A DNA stretch of 64,000 bases from Marinobacter salexigens (GTDB lineage: Bacteria; Pseudomonadota; Gammaproteobacteria; Pseudomonadales; Oleiphilaceae): contig NZ_JAHKPV010000001.1 of assembly GCF_018860765.1 (NCBI RefSeq), forward strand, positions 243,704 through 307,703, read 5' to 3'. Within the stretch, counting starts at the first letter, position 1. The number at the start of each line of letters is the position of its first letter. The notes beneath the pieces are model-generated. The model was not told the DNA's origin. It worked only from the letters and a program-made list of their open reading frames with translations, and did no database searches. This document shows positions 43,046 to 52,932 of this stretch, piece after piece. A program made the translations under genes and the position numbers.

Positions 43046-43500
43046 TTATGTTGCCAGTTTGCGGTCATTAAACACCATCATAGCCTGCAGGGTGGCCAAG
43101 GAGCCAAATGCAACCTGGTATCCCTCTGCCGGATATGCGCCAGCGTTCGCCCCACCCCAAAACCCGATAACGACTCCAATGCCCCACTGAAAAACAAAAG
43201 CCCCCAGAAACACCAGCAAGTTGAGCGCGGTGCTGGCTCGACCGGTCAGACTTCTGTCAAAGTGACCTGACACCAAAGAAAATAATGTGGCGGACGCGGA
43301 GCCCAGGAATCCCATCACAGCCATGAACAGAGGCAGTACAGCTACGTGCCAGCCAGATGCCATGGTCACAACCATGCTCATAAACAGCTGCCTCCAGCAG
43401 TCAGGCTACCGGTGTGGTTGCAGCCAGCGGCGAATGGCACAAATATACTCAAAGCAACTTTTCGAGTCTGTGTTGCTGGCGCTACTTCAAGCTCTATCAT
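43046..43500 (-). pseudogene. MFS transporter gene with large internal deletion
   Basis: On the minus strand an ATG at 43500 opens MIELEVAPATQTRKVALSIFVPFAAGC, which looks like the start of a major facilitator transporter, but the frame then runs into unrelated residues and stops at 43378. In another frame, 43381-43046 encodes two or three membrane helices (WHVAVLPLFMAVMGFLGSASATLF and ALNLLVFLGAFVFQWGIGVVIGFW) and a tail like the C-terminus of the same family; in that frame a TAG lies about 30 bases upstream of the first Met. Roughly 280 residues of the normal 400 are missing, with the junction near 43405-43425. This is inferred from family layout, so the C-terminal piece could alternatively be a free-standing small membrane protein. 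Confidence 0.6.
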
Positions 43501-43526
43501 TGCCACTCCATCTATTCTAGGGTGCT

Positions 43527-45122
43527 TTATTTCATATACACCTGCGGGGTACTGCCAGCATCGGCCGGCATCAGGTGCTTGATCAGCAAGTGCTGCCGGC
43601 CGACATGATAACCGACGGCCTGACCCGACTTGACGGTATCAAGAAGCTGCTCGCTGGTACTGACTGCTATTTGATGTATATCGTGAATGTCCTGATTCAG
43701 CTGATGCACGGTCTGGTTTTGCTGCTCACTGGCCGTGGCAATCTGTTGATTCAGACCATTGCTCTCAGAAATGCCCGCTACGATATTCTGAAGCTCTTCG
43801 GTGCTGGCAGACACCTGTTCGACACTGACTGCGGACTGACGCTTGCTCTTTTCGGTGGACTCGACCACCCGCCGGGACCCTTCCTGCAAGGCGTTGATCA
43901 TCTCTTGAATCTCGTCGGTGGATTCCTGCGTCCGTTGCGCGAGTGAGCGAACCTCATCTGCCACCACAGCAAACCCTCGACCACTGTCTCCGGCACGTGC
44001 GGCTTCGATGGCAGCGTTCAGGGCCAGCAGGTTGGTTTGCTCCGCAATGGCGACGATTACATCCAGTATCCGGCCTATGGACTGGCTATTCCTATCCAGC
44101 TCCTCCACGATCTGGCCGGACTCTTCCAGCTCCTGTGCCAGTGCGCGAATGCTGTTTCGGGCAGCGGCTGCCGAACGAGCACTCTCTTCTCCGGATGCCC
44201 GGTTCCGTGCACTGAGACTGGCGGCCTGCTCGGTGTTCTCTGAAACCTCCCGAATGCTTGCACTGAATTCTTCGATGGATGTGGCCACTGTGGACAGTGC
44301 CAACAGCTGCTTTTCAGAGGCGTCTGTGCTCACCTGCAACAAGCGGTTGGCCTGCAGGACATTGTCCTCAATCTGCCCGCTGCTATCGCGGATTCTGGTC
44401 GCCATGACCTCCAGCCGCACTTCCACCAGCCGCATGGCAAGTTCGATCTGACCAACCAGACCGGCATCGCCGGTATAAACCAGTTGCTTGATCGGATGGC
44501 TGACGATTTTGCGACACCGATGGTACAGCCGGTTCAGCGGGCGGTTGAGGCAGTACAGAGAGCCAAACGAAACGGCACCACCCAAGGCAAAAAAGATAGC
44601 AGACAGACCAATCTGGCCGAACATCCCCGCAACTAGCGAAGGAGTGAAGCAAAGCGTACCAACAAGCCATTGCTGGGTGGCTGGCCCTGGCAGAGGGACT
44701 CTCAGCGCCAAGGGCTGCTTGCCCATGCTGCGAGCCCGATAAACCTGCTCGGTACGTTGTATGACATCAATATCAGGTATCCGGTAAATGGCCTGATACT
44801 CAAGCACCGTGCCTTCTGTGTCCGTAATGGGGCTGACAAACGCATCGAGCCACCAATCCGATCCATCGGCCTTGCGATTACAGAGCATACCCATCCAGGA
44901 TTCACCCCGGCCAATGGTATCCCACAAATCCTTGAGCGGACCCTTGGGCATTTTGGGGTGTCTCAACTTCCTGAACGAGCCTGCTTTCAGCTCGTCTTCC
45001 GGGAAGCCACTGAGTGCACAAAATGCTCTGCTCGCGTAGGTGATTTCACCTTCGCTGTCGGTCAATACCAGTAGCTGAGCCTGCTCATGGGGGTGATCCG
45101 GGAACGTTTCAAATCGGGACAT
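43527..45122 (-). CDS. PAS-domain methyl-accepting chemotaxis protein (Aer-like)
   Basis: From ATG 45122, behind GGAGGT, the receptor has 531 residues. The N-terminal PAS domain (about residues 10-125; [14 protein letters not shown] and [12 protein letters not shown]) resembles Aer and other energy-taxis receptors, followed by two hydrophobic helices (about 150-195) and a signalling domain with the conserved tip around [25 protein letters not shown]. Aer-type PAS domains bind FAD and sense respiratory state rather than a ligand. It follows dmpH by 128 bases on the same strand, so chemotaxis toward phenol or its oxidation state is a reasonable inference. The last 20 residues diverge from the family. 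Confidence 0.85.
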   Translation of the reverse strand: MSRFETFPDHPHEQAQLLVLTDSEGEITYASRAFCALSGFPEDELKAGSFRKLRHPKMPKGPLKDLWDTIGRGESWMGMLCNRKADGSDWWLDAFVSPITDTEGTVLEYQAIYRIPDIDVIQRTEQVYRARSMGKQPLALRVPLPGPATQQWLVGTLCFTPSLVAGMFGQIGLSAIFFALGGAVSFGSLYCLNRPLNRLYHRCRKIVSHPIKQLVYTGDAGLVGQIELAMRLVEVRLEVMATRIRDSSGQIEDNVLQANRLLQVSTDASEKQLLALSTVATSIEEFSASIREVSENTEQAASLSARNRASGEESARSAAAARNSIRALAQELEESGQIVEELDRNSQSIGRILDVIVAIAEQTNLLALNAAIEAARAGDSGRGFAVVADEVRSLAQRTQESTDEIQEMINALQEGSRRVVESTEKSKRQSAVSVEQVSASTEELQNIVAGISESNGLNQQIATASEQQNQTVHQLNQDIHDIHQIAVSTSEQLLDTVKSGQAVGYHVGRQHLLIKHLMPADAGSTPQVYMK

Positions 45123-45166
45123 CCTGTTTAACCTCCGAAATGGAATAAGGGACCGCAAGCAACACC

Positions 45167-45230
45167 ACACAGGCCTCTGTGTAACCCGATATCAGAACGC
45201 TGTGACATCGGGTTTCAGAAGGGTCTGAAA
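45167..45230 (-). terminator. Three consecutive hairpins downstream of dmpH
   Basis: In the 128-base gap after dmpH three inverted repeats lie end to end: TTTCAGA/TCTGAAA (45213-45219 and 45224-45230), AACCCGAT/ATCGGGTT (45183-45190 and 45207-45214), and ACACAG/CTGTGT (45167-45172 and 45177-45182). The first two share two bases, so they are alternative or stacked. They probably end or attenuate the dmp transcript before the chemoreceptor gene. No long T-run is present. Confidence 0.5.
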
Positions 45231-45250
45231 CACACGCAAAGCATAGGCCC

Positions 45251-46057
45251 TTAAACAAATTTACCGCTCAAGGTGCCCAGGCCCTGATAACGCACGGTGA
45301 AAGCATCACCTTTCTCAACCTGAACCGCCGCCGTGATAGCACCGATCATGATAAAACTGCCAGCCGGCAAGCTCTCTCCACGCTCTCCCATCATGTTGGC
45401 TAGCATGGCCACCGAAGCAGCCGGGTGCCCCAATACCGCAGCTCCCGCACCGGTCTGAACCACTTCTCCGTTGATTTCCATCACCACGCCGATGGTCTTC
45501 AGGTCTACATCTGCAACATCGGCCATGCGCCCGCCGGTTACGAAACGGCTGGATGACGAGTTATCGGCGATCACGCTTTTGAGGTCAAATTTGAAATCCT
45601 TGTAACGGGAATCGATCACTTCAACCGCGGGCATAACGAAATCGGTGGCACGCAGAACATCGCCTATGTGTACACCCGGCCCTTTCAGTTCGTCCTTGAG
45701 TACAAAGGCCAGCTCTGCCTCAATCTTGGGATGAATCAGCTCATCGTGCTTGATCTCACCACCTTCAGGCACACTAAAATAGTCCGCAAGGAAACCATAA
45801 CAAGGCTGCTCAACACCCATCTGTGCCATCTTGGCCCAGGAGGTAAGGCCCATTTTCATGCCAACAATCTTGTGACCGCGCTCTTCCTTGCGACGACGCA
45901 TTTCCCACTGGATGTCGAAGGCATCCTTATAGGTCATTTGCGGGTAGTCGTCGGTGATCTTGGTGATCTCATAGGCTTCAAGTTCGGCGTTCTCGCAGTG
46001 GATCGCCAACTCTTCAATCTGCGCCTGAGTCAGTTTGTTCTCATAGGTTTCAGTCAT
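45251..46057 (-). CDS. dmpH: 4-oxalocrotonate decarboxylase
   Basis: This 268-residue enzyme belongs to the fumarylacetoacetate hydrolase-like decarboxylase/hydratase family. It converts 2-oxo-3-hexenedioate (the 4-oxalocrotonate keto form) to 2-hydroxypenta-2,4-dienoate with loss of CO2. Conserved parts include GHKIVGMKMGLTS, PKIEAELAFVL (Mg-binding acidic residues) and VEVIDSRY. It is distinguished from its paralogue DmpE by position next to dmpG and by the N-terminal pattern. The start shares one base with the dmpG stop (TGATG). It is the last catabolic gene of the operon. Confidence 0.88.
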   Translation of the reverse strand: MTETYENKLTQAQIEELAIHCENAELEAYEITKITDDYPQMTYKDAFDIQWEMRRRKEERGHKIVGMKMGLTSWAKMAQMGVEQPCYGFLADYFSVPEGGEIKHDELIHPKIEAELAFVLKDELKGPGVHIGDVLRATDFVMPAVEVIDSRYKDFKFDLKSVIADNSSSSRFVTGGRMADVADVDLKTIGVVMEINGEVVQTGAGAAVLGHPAASVAMLANMMGERGESLPAGSFIMIGAITAAVQVEKGDAFTVRYQGLGTLSGKFV

Positions 46058-47085
46058 CAGATCAATCCTTTTTCTTTAGCCATGGTCAACGCCAGGTCTT
46101 CAATCATGTCTTCTTGCCCGCCCACTGTGCCGCGCCGGCCGAGTTCAACCAGAATGTCACGGGCTGAAATGCCATACTTTTTTTCGGCCCTTTCTGCGAA
46201 CAGCAGGAATGAGGAGTAAACACCCGCATAGCCCAGGGTCAACGCGTTGCGGTCCACACGGATTGGCTGATCCATCATGGGTACCACCAGGTCTTCGGCC
46301 ACATCCATGATCTTGTATAGATCAACACCGGTTTCCACACCCATGCGATCCAGCACGGCACAGAATACTTCCAGAGGCGTGTTTCCAGCCCCCGCACCCA
46401 AGCCGGCAACAGAACCATCGATGCGGGATGCCCCGGCTTCAATGGCGGCCAGTGAGTTGGCAATGCCCATACCCAAGTTGTGGTGACCGTGAAAACCGAT
46501 CTCGATGTTGGATGGCAGTTCTGCACGCAACAAACCAATGTGCGCCGTGACATCATCCGGTAGCATGTAACCGGCAGAATCGGTGGCGTAGATGCAGTTG
46601 GCACCATAGCCAACCATGAGCTTGGCCTGCTCCAGAATCTTCTCCGGGCTGACCATGTGCGCCATCATCAGGAAGCCCACTGTGTCCATTTCCATCTTTG
46701 ATGCCATGCCGATGTGCTGTTCCGACACGTCGGCTTCGGTGCAGTGGGTAGCCACGCGGATGGTGGAAACACCGCAATCTTTCGCCATTTTCAGGTGATC
46801 AACCGTACCGATCCCCGGCAGCAGCAGCGCAGAGATCCTGGCGTTTTTCATTTTCGGCACCACCGCACGGAGGTACTCCTCATCGCTGTGAGCCGGAAAA
46901 CCATAGTTCAGTGAGCGTCCGCCCAAGCCATCGCCGTGGGTGACTTCGATCAGCGGCATACCGGCTTCATCCATGGCCGTGGAGATACTCACCATTTCGT
47001 CCAGGCTAATCTGGTGGCGCTTCGCGTGCATACCATCGCGCAAGCTCATATCGTGCAGCGTGACTTTTTTACCGTTCAAGTTCAT
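46057..47085 (-). CDS. dmpG: 4-hydroxy-2-oxovalerate aldolase
   Basis: The 342-residue TIM-barrel aldolase cleaves 4-hydroxy-2-oxovalerate to pyruvate and acetaldehyde. The catalytic N-terminal [11 protein letters not shown] and the metal-binding [11 protein letters not shown] are visible, and the C-terminal helical domain carries the DmpF-contacting region. In the known DmpFG complex acetaldehyde is channelled to the dehydrogenase, encoded here immediately upstream. Gene order F-G-H matches the classic operon. Confidence 0.92.
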   Translation of the reverse strand: MNLNGKKVTLHDMSLRDGMHAKRHQISLDEMVSISTAMDEAGMPLIEVTHGDGLGGRSLNYGFPAHSDEEYLRAVVPKMKNARISALLLPGIGTVDHLKMAKDCGVSTIRVATHCTEADVSEQHIGMASKMEMDTVGFLMMAHMVSPEKILEQAKLMVGYGANCIYATDSAGYMLPDDVTAHIGLLRAELPSNIEIGFHGHHNLGMGIANSLAAIEAGASRIDGSVAGLGAGAGNTPLEVFCAVLDRMGVETGVDLYKIMDVAEDLVVPMMDQPIRVDRNALTLGYAGVYSSFLLFAERAEKKYGISARDILVELGRRGTVGGQEDMIEDLALTMAKEKGLI

Positions 47086-47100
47086 TGTTCTCTCCCCCGC

Positions 47101-48012
47101 TTAGCCGCGTGCCGGCAATGTGATGGTGCCGTCGGCAGCTTCTTCAGCAAACATCTCGGCAGTGCGTAGAGCGGCGGCCGTCATGATGTCCAGATTACCG
47201 GCATACTTGGGCAGGAAATCGCCCAACCCTTCCACTTGCATATAACAACTGACCTTGTTGCCATCAAAGATGGGGCCGTTGACCAGGGTGTAACCCGGAA
47301 CGTACTTCTGTACATCCTTCACCATGGCGTGGATGGATTCCGTAATAGCTGTCTGGTCCGGCTCACCTTCGGTGAGACAATGGATGGTGTCACGCATCAT
47401 CAGCGGCGGCTCGGCCGGGTTGATGATGATGATCGCCTTGCCTTCTTTGGCCCCACCCACTTTCTCCACGGCACCCGCTGTGGTGCGGGTGAACTCATCG
47501 ATGTTCTGGCGCGTACCCGGGCCCACTGAACGTGAAGACACCGTAGCGACAATCTCGCCGTAGGCCACTGGCTGAACACGGCTGACAGCTGCAATCATCG
47601 GAATCGTCGCCTGGCCACCGCAGGTCACCATGTTGACGTTCATTTCCAGGTTTCTGGCATGGTCGGTCAGGTTCACCGGTGGCACACAGAAGGGCCCAAC
47701 GGCTGCAGGTGTCAGGTCCACCATAATGACGCCCAGTTCGTTCAGCTTACGGCTGTTCTCGGCATGGACGTAGGCGGACGTTGCATCGAAAGCAACGCGA
47801 ACATCATCCGCGATGATATTTTCCAGAACACCATCTACCCCGGTTGAGCAGGTTTTAATGCCCATTTCGGCAGCACGCTTGAGACCTTCGGATTCCGGGT
47901 CGATGCCCACCATCCAGACGGGCTCAATCCACTCGGAACGCTGCATTTTCATGAGCAGGTCGGTACCGATATTGCCTGGGCCGATAATGACCGCTTTAAG
48001 TTTTTTGTTCAT
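47101..48012 (-). CDS. dmpF: Acetaldehyde dehydrogenase (acylating)
   Basis: The 303-residue enzyme oxidises acetaldehyde with NAD+ and CoA to acetyl-CoA. The nucleotide-binding [10 protein letters not shown] and the catalytic cysteine in [12 protein letters not shown] are conserved. It partners with DmpG in a channelled complex. Length is slightly below the usual 310-315 residues, differing mainly at the ends. It is preceded by dmpE and followed by dmpG with a 15-base gap. Confidence 0.92.
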   Translation of the reverse strand: MNKKLKAVIIGPGNIGTDLLMKMQRSEWIEPVWMVGIDPESEGLKRAAEMGIKTCSTGVDGVLENIIADDVRVAFDATSAYVHAENSRKLNELGVIMVDLTPAAVGPFCVPPVNLTDHARNLEMNVNMVTCGGQATIPMIAAVSRVQPVAYGEIVATVSSRSVGPGTRQNIDEFTRTTAGAVEKVGGAKEGKAIIIINPAEPPLMMRDTIHCLTEGEPDQTAITESIHAMVKDVQKYVPGYTLVNGPIFDGNKVSCYMQVEGLGDFLPKYAGNLDIMTAAALRTAEMFAEEAADGTITLPARG

Positions 48013-48041
48013 AATCGTATTCCTGTTATCAATGGGGCCGG

Positions 48042-48827
48042 TCAGATAAAGCGGACAGACGCACTGCCAATTCCACCGATGCTCACATTCATAAAGTCAC
48101 CGGCTTGCACTGGCTCCAGAGGCACCAACGAACCTGACAGGATCACTTCGCCAGCTTTCAATGGAATGCCAAACTGCCCAAGGGTATTTGCCAGCCAGGT
48201 AACGCAGGTCACCGGGCTACCCAAAGCCGCAGCGCCTGCACCGGTACTGATAATCGAGCCGTTCTTTTCCACCACCATGCCGCAGGTAGCCAAATCCACC
48301 TTGCGCGGATTCACAGCACGATCGCCCAGCAGGAAGACACCGCAGGAAGCGTTGTCGGCCACCGTGTCCTGAATTTTTATTTCCCAGTTTTCGATACGGG
48401 AATCGACCACCTCAAAACAAGGGAGCACACAATCGGTTGCTGCCAGCACATCGGCCGCTGTCAACCCCGGGCCCATCAGGTCTTTTTTCAGAATGAAGGC
48501 AATTTCACCCTCGGCTTTGGGCTGCATTAGGCGGTCAGATATCTGAATTTCCTCACCCTGACTAAAGGCCATTTTGTCGGTGAGATAACCGAAGTCCGGC
48601 TGACCCACCTTGAGCATGTTTTGCACAGCCTTGGAGGTCAGGCCGATCTTCTTACCGATCACTTTTTCTCCGGACTCGATACGACGCTCCAGAACCCGGA
48701 GAGAAATGTTGTAGGCATCGTCAATGCGGATATTGCTGAAACGCTCGGTCAGCGGGCGCACGGGAGTGCGGTTAATCATGGCCTCGTAAAGCTCATCACC
48801 ACAGGCCTGAATCTGTTGCTTGTCCAT
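48042..48827 (-). CDS. dmpE: 2-hydroxypenta-2,4-dienoate (2-oxopent-4-enoate) hydratase
   Basis: This 261-residue protein adds water to 2-hydroxypenta-2,4-dienoate, giving 4-hydroxy-2-oxovalerate for DmpG. It shares the fold of DmpH ([37 protein letters not shown]), and the two proteins are known to form a complex so that the unstable intermediate is passed directly. It begins 10 bases after the dmpC stop. Confidence 0.9.
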   Translation of the reverse strand: MDKQQIQACGDELYEAMINRTPVRPLTERFSNIRIDDAYNISLRVLERRIESGEKVIGKKIGLTSKAVQNMLKVGQPDFGYLTDKMAFSQGEEIQISDRLMQPKAEGEIAFILKKDLMGPGLTAADVLAATDCVLPCFEVVDSRIENWEIKIQDTVADNASCGVFLLGDRAVNPRKVDLATCGMVVEKNGSIISTGAGAAALGSPVTCVTWLANTLGQFGIPLKAGEVILSGSLVPLEPVQAGDFMNVSIGGIGSASVRFI

Positions 48828-48836
48828 GTCCGTTCC

Positions 48837-50294
48837 TCAGAGTTTGATGCAGATGTTTTTGGTTTCGGCATAGAATTCGAGGCCGTGCACACCACCCTCG
48901 CGGCCCAGACCGGACTGTTTGGCACCACCAAACGAGGTGCGCAGATCCCGTAGGAACCAGGAGTTCACCCAGGCCAGGCCAACTTCCATCTGCTGTGCCA
49001 CACGGATTGCGCGGGCCGAGTTTTCGGTCCAGATTGCACAGGCCAGGCCGTAATTGGTGTCATTAGCCAAAGCGATGGCTTCGTCTTCGGTATCAAACGG
49101 GCGGATATGGCAGCAGGGACCAAAAATCTCTTCGCGCACAACGCGAGCATCATCAGGCAGGCCGGTCCAGATGGTCGGCTCGATCCAGGCACCCCCATTA
49201 AGCTCCGCGCCCATGTCCGGGATACCACCACCAATCTCAACGGTTGCACCTTCTTCCCGCGCCAGATCGTAGTAGCTCTTCACCTTGTCGCGATGCTCCA
49301 GGCTGACCAGCGGCCCAAAGTTAGCCTCGGGGTCTTCCGGGCGGCCCAGCTTCAGCTTGGCCACTTCTTCTTTCATGCGGGCAAGGAACTGGTCGAAAAT
49401 CGAACGCTCCACATAAACTCTCTCGGTGCCCAGGCAAACCTGACCACAATTAACGAATGCTGAGCGCATGGTGCCTCCAACAGCTTTTTCGAGATCGCAA
49501 TCGGCAAATACGAGTCCAGGGTTCTTGCCGCCGCACTCCATGGAGACGTTGCGCAAGCCCACAGACGCCGCTCTCATGATGGCTTCACCCGTGCGGGTTT
49601 CGCCGGTGAACGTGATGGCATCCACCAATGGGTGAGACGTCAGGAAAGCTCCGGCAGAATCCGGGCCAAAGCCGTGTACTACATTAAACACACCGGGTGG
49701 TACGCCACATTCGTTCATAACCTCGCCAAGCAGTGTGGCCGTAGCCGGCGTTTCTTCCGATGGCTTAACAACAACGGTGTTACCACAGGCCAACGCGGGG
49801 CCAACCTTAAAGGTCATCAGCAGCAATGGCAGGTTCCATGGGGAGACAACAGCGATAACCCCCTTTGGTGTGCGGTGGCCAACATTCAAGGCACCTGCCC
49901 CATCCGGGGTGTCCATCCGGAAACCTTCGGTCGGATGGCTCATGGATTCCGCAAATTCTTTGAAGTTAGCTGCACCACGGGGAATATCTATATGGCTGGC
50001 CATGGAGCGCGGCTTGCCAGTATCGAGGCACTCTGCATCCAGAAACTCGTCAAAACGCTCATTAATGCGATCAGCAATTTTGTACAGCATTTCAGATCGC
50101 TGCTTTTGCGTCATTTTACCCCAAGAGCCTTTCAGGGCGGCCTTGGCAGCACGGACAGCAGTATCGACTTCCGCTTCACCGGCTTCATGAACCTTGCCAA
50201 TCAGGCTGTTGTCGACCGGGCAGCGGTTTTCAAATAACTTGCCGCTGGCAGACGACACATACTCGCCATTGATAAAATGTTTGAACTCTTTCAT
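48837..50294 (-). CDS. dmpC: 2-hydroxymuconic semialdehyde dehydrogenase
   Basis: The 485-residue aldehyde dehydrogenase has the NAD-binding FTGETRTGEAIM, the catalytic glutamate in SMECGGKNP, and the catalytic cysteine in FVNCGQVCLGTERVY. It oxidises the ring-cleavage product of catechol to 4-oxalocrotonate. As no dmpD hydrolase is in the operon, this appears to be the only local outlet for ring-cleavage product. A 13-bp hairpin precedes the gene. Confidence 0.92.
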   Translation of the reverse strand: MKEFKHFINGEYVSSASGKLFENRCPVDNSLIGKVHEAGEAEVDTAVRAAKAALKGSWGKMTQKQRSEMLYKIADRINERFDEFLDAECLDTGKPRSMASHIDIPRGAANFKEFAESMSHPTEGFRMDTPDGAGALNVGHRTPKGVIAVVSPWNLPLLLMTFKVGPALACGNTVVVKPSEETPATATLLGEVMNECGVPPGVFNVVHGFGPDSAGAFLTSHPLVDAITFTGETRTGEAIMRAASVGLRNVSMECGGKNPGLVFADCDLEKAVGGTMRSAFVNCGQVCLGTERVYVERSIFDQFLARMKEEVAKLKLGRPEDPEANFGPLVSLEHRDKVKSYYDLAREEGATVEIGGGIPDMGAELNGGAWIEPTIWTGLPDDARVVREEIFGPCCHIRPFDTEDEAIALANDTNYGLACAIWTENSARAIRVAQQMEVGLAWVNSWFLRDLRTSFGGAKQSGLGREGGVHGLEFYAETKNICIKL

Positions 50295-50375
50295 GGCTCA
50301 CCTTTTTCGTTAACTATGTCTGCGCACTGCCGCAGCGTTCTGGTTGTTCGAGTAACATCTCAATGTCCTTAGCTC

Positions 50376-50409
50376 GATCAAGCTCTCGCCTGTTTTCGAG
50401 AGCTTGATC
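50376..50409 (-). repeat. 13-bp perfect hairpin between the MetA-family gene and dmpC
   Basis: GATCAAGCTCTCG (50376-50388) pairs perfectly with CGAGAGCTTGATC (50397-50409) over an 8-nt loop. It lies nine bases after the stop of the outer-membrane protein gene. No T-run follows on the minus strand, so RNA stabilisation or partial attenuation is likelier than full termination. Confidence 0.7.
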
Positions 50410-50417
50410 TCCTGGCC

Positions 50418-51305
50418 TTAAAACACCTTGGTAAGATGCAGGCGCAGCAAAGCCCCTTCCGGCCCTGCCTCGTTGTTATATTCCTGGTAAAAAGCGGCGT
50501 TCAGACCCAGCCCGTGGTTGGGCCAGAAATAGCCTGCTTCAGCGCCGAGAGCATGCTTCTCAGCTTTATCGGTAGAGCCACCTTTATCGCCCTCCAGTTG
50601 CCAGGCTTCATAGCCCACCAAACCGATATTCAGTCCGGTGTCCAGGCGGTGGCTCAGGGCCCACTCGATCAGGTAGCTGTCCCCGGGCGTAACACCGGTA
50701 TCATCCTGCTCTGTCTTGATTTCGTACCGGGACAGCGCTGAAAAAGACCAGCTTTTATCTGCATCAAAATGCCAGTTTCCACCCAGGGTCAGCATGGTAG
50801 TGCCATGCCCCTTACCGATTGACGCTGGCTCCGTGGGCTCATAACTTGCAGTCTCAAACCAGTGGCCCGCAGCAAACACCGCGTCCCATTGTTGTCCATG
50901 CCACCCCAAAACAACCGGCCCAACAAAGATGTCACCGAGGCCGCTATCGCTGTCCTTTACGCCCACGCCTCTGAAATCAAGCGAGGTGTTCTGCAACGGA
51001 ATTATGGTTTCCACACCATAGTTGGCACCCAAAAACGTTTTATCCGTGATCCAGATAAACCGGTTGGCCAAGGCTGTCACTTCACCTGTGTTCTTGCCGG
51101 GTGCTTTGTTAGCCTGGCCGTCTCTCAGATTGTCGATGTCGTAACGCACCAGATAACCACGGTAGTAAACCCCCGGCGGCGGAACGGCAGGGCCACCTAT
51201 ACCTTCCACGCCTGGAACATAGTGTCCGTTGGCGGCCAGCGCGGGAGACGAAAGTGGAGCCGCCGCCAAAAGGCCCGCCAGAGTCAGTATTTTTGTGTAT
51301 CTCAT
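50418..51305 (-). CDS. Outer-membrane protein, phenol MetA-pathway (SphA-like) family
   Basis: From ATG 51305, behind AAGGACG, the protein has 295 residues: a signal peptide (cleavage near SSPALAANGHY) and a beta-strand-rich body ending in LLRLHLTKVF, with the C-terminal phenylalanine typical of outer-membrane barrels. The layout matches the Phenol_MetA_deg family found in many aromatic-degradation operons, thought to help substrate cross the outer membrane. It sits between dmpI and dmpC, and such a gene is absent from the classic dmp operon. Confidence 0.8.
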   Translation of the reverse strand: MRYTKILTLAGLLAAAPLSSPALAANGHYVPGVEGIGGPAVPPPGVYYRGYLVRYDIDNLRDGQANKAPGKNTGEVTALANRFIWITDKTFLGANYGVETIIPLQNTSLDFRGVGVKDSDSGLGDIFVGPVVLGWHGQQWDAVFAAGHWFETASYEPTEPASIGKGHGTTMLTLGGNWHFDADKSWSFSALSRYEIKTEQDDTGVTPGDSYLIEWALSHRLDTGLNIGLVGYEAWQLEGDKGGSTDKAEKHALGAEAGYFWPNHGLGLNAAFYQEYNNEAGPEGALLRLHLTKVF

Positions 51306-51348
51306 CGATACGTCCTTTTTTGTAATTTTTGGAAGTTGTGTTTTTGAT

Positions 51349-51540
51349 CTAGCGCCCGAGTTTTTTCGCTGACTGACCCGCAATGCCGAAGTGCTGCTTG
51401 GGCATCTCGGTAATCATCACTCGTATGCGCTCTTTAGGTGCATCCAGGGAGCGTGCCATGGCTTCGCTCACCTCCCGGATCAGCGTTTCCTTTTGCTCAT
51501 CACTGCGACCTTCAATGATATAAAGCTGTGCAATTGGCAT
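51349..51540 (-). CDS. dmpI: 4-oxalocrotonate tautomerase
   Basis: This 63-residue tautomerase begins [17 protein letters not shown]. Removal of Met exposes the catalytic Pro1, and the arginine of ERIRVMI corresponds to the conserved active-site Arg39 region. It interconverts the enol and keto forms of 2-hydroxymuconate for DmpH. In the classic operon dmpI is the last gene after dmpH; here it lies between dmpB and the outer-membrane protein gene. A gene too short for many annotators, but it has clear family residues. Confidence 0.9.
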   Translation of the reverse strand: MPIAQLYIIEGRSDEQKETLIREVSEAMARSLDAPKERIRVMITEMPKQHFGIAGQSAKKLGR

Positions 51541-51592
51541 AACCTCTCCTTATTCGATGGGAACCGGCACCCAGGCCCACAAACCTGCAACA

Positions 51593-51645
51593 GCCGGTGA
51601 TTCTGTCACCGGCAGCTGTGCTGAGGGTGCTTGTTTCCAGCACCC
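51593..51645 (-). repeat. Two hairpins between dmpB and dmpI
   Basis: GCCGGTGA/TCACCGGC (51593-51600 and 51606-51613, 5-nt loop) and GGGTGCT/AGCACCC (51625-51631 and 51639-51645, 7-nt loop) are two perfect stems in the 111-base gap between dmpB and dmpI. Neither is followed by a T-run on the minus strand. They are candidates for message processing or stabilising elements. Confidence 0.6.
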
Positions 51646-51651
51646 GGTTTA

Positions 51652-52575
51652 TCAGGTCAGTACGGACAGGAACCGCTCGTTCAGTGCCCGGTCGTGGTAG
51701 AAAATGGCTTTGCCCAGTTCCTCGGCGTCCCAGGTCACTGGCTCATGGTCCGGGTAGTGGTAATCGCCACCGGCGAACACTTCGTTCCGGTTGCCAGACG
51801 GGTCAAAGAAGTAAATGGTCTGGCCGTGGGTGAGACCATGGCGAGTCGGGCCGATATCGATGGAGGTGTCGGTCATAGACAGCAGATCCGCGGCCTTCAG
51901 AACATCCTGCCAGGTCTCCAGAAAAAACGAGGCATGGTGGAATTTGGCTGGCTCTTCGTGATGAATAAACGCGATATCGTGCGCCTTGGTGCTGACCGTC
52001 AGGAACTGTGCAACCCGTTTTCCGTCTGGAGCTATTACTTGCTCAGCCAGATCAAAACCGAGCACATCACGGAACAAATTCAGAGTTTCATCCAGATTAG
52101 GACCATAGAGCAGGCAATGGTCAAAACGCGTTGCTTTCATACCTTCAAGCCCGCGCGGCCAGGCTTCTGGGTTGCGATTGCCCACACCCCATTTACCGGT
52201 CTGCTTCTTCGTAGCAAAGATTTCAAAGGCGTGTCCGGTGGGAGCGATAAAACGCACTCGGCGCCCGCAGTCCTTCAGTTCACCCTCGGGAACGTCTTCG
52301 ATCTCACAGCCAAACGCGGCGAGTTCGCCACGCAATTGATCCACCACCTCTTCGCTGAGGCACTTGAAAGCCATAAAGTCCATACCAGGCTCATCTGCCT
52401 CACGAAGCACGACGGAGAACTTGTCCACCTCGGTCCAAGCTTTTAAATACACGCGTCCTTGATCATCACGGTCCATTTCGATCAGGCCCAAAAGGTCATT
52501 GTAGTGTTTGACGGCTTCATCCATATCGAGAACACGGATCTGGACGTGACCGGGACGCATTACACCCTTTTTCAT
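51652..52575 (-). CDS. dmpB: Catechol 2,3-dioxygenase (extradiol)
   Basis: The 307-residue enzyme starts [18 protein letters not shown] at ATG 52575, with GAGGT nine bases ahead; an ATG two codons earlier (52581) is less well spaced. It cleaves catechol between C2 and C3 to 2-hydroxymuconic semialdehyde. The iron ligands are visible as the histidine of RFDHCLLYG, the histidine of FHHASFFLE, and the glutamate of NRNEVFAGG. Family: type I extradiol dioxygenases such as XylE and DmpB. Confidence 0.93.
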   Translation of the reverse strand: MKKGVMRPGHVQIRVLDMDEAVKHYNDLLGLIEMDRDDQGRVYLKAWTEVDKFSVVLREADEPGMDFMAFKCLSEEVVDQLRGELAAFGCEIEDVPEGELKDCGRRVRFIAPTGHAFEIFATKKQTGKWGVGNRNPEAWPRGLEGMKATRFDHCLLYGPNLDETLNLFRDVLGFDLAEQVIAPDGKRVAQFLTVSTKAHDIAFIHHEEPAKFHHASFFLETWQDVLKAADLLSMTDTSIDIGPTRHGLTHGQTIYFFDPSGNRNEVFAGGDYHYPDHEPVTWDAEELGKAIFYHDRALNERFLSVLT

Positions 52576-52580
52576 AATCA

Positions 52581-52919
52581 TTACCTCATTGCTTTTGTTG
52601 TTGTGTGCTCATTCGTGTGTCTGGCTGCAGGTTGCTGCGGCCGGCATTCAATAATCAGATCGGTCAATGGATAGATGCGACAGGCCAGCACCTGATCCTG
52701 TGCAAGCGCTTCCGGGGGCACGTGCATCCGGCTCATCTTTCCACAGGAATACTGGCCACTGAGCACGGTAACCTTGCAGAAGCCACAACCACCGCCCCTG
52801 CAGCCCACCGGCACGCATTTCAGCCCCTGTTGCTCCATAGCCTTGAGAACGCTCTGGCCAGACTTGCAACGAAACGACTGACCACTGCACTGTTCGGTGA
52901 CTTGCAAGAACTCGCCCAT
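52581..52919 (-). CDS. dmpQ: Plant-type [2Fe-2S] ferredoxin for catechol dioxygenase reactivation
   Basis: The 112-residue ferredoxin starts at ATG 52919 with GGGGG ahead; the open frame continues to 52967 inside the dmpP end. The cluster cysteines are in [13 protein letters not shown] and the later LACRIYP. The XylT/DmpQ ferredoxins re-reduce the iron of the catechol dioxygenase after oxidative or substrate inactivation. It lies directly before dmpB, as in the classic operon. Confidence 0.88.
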   Translation of the reverse strand: MGEFLQVTEQCSGQSFRCKSGQSVLKAMEQQGLKCVPVGCRGGGCGFCKVTVLSGQYSCGKMSRMHVPPEALAQDQVLACRIYPLTDLIIECRPQQPAARHTNEHTTTKAMR

Positions 52920-52932
52920 GGGCCGGCCCCCA

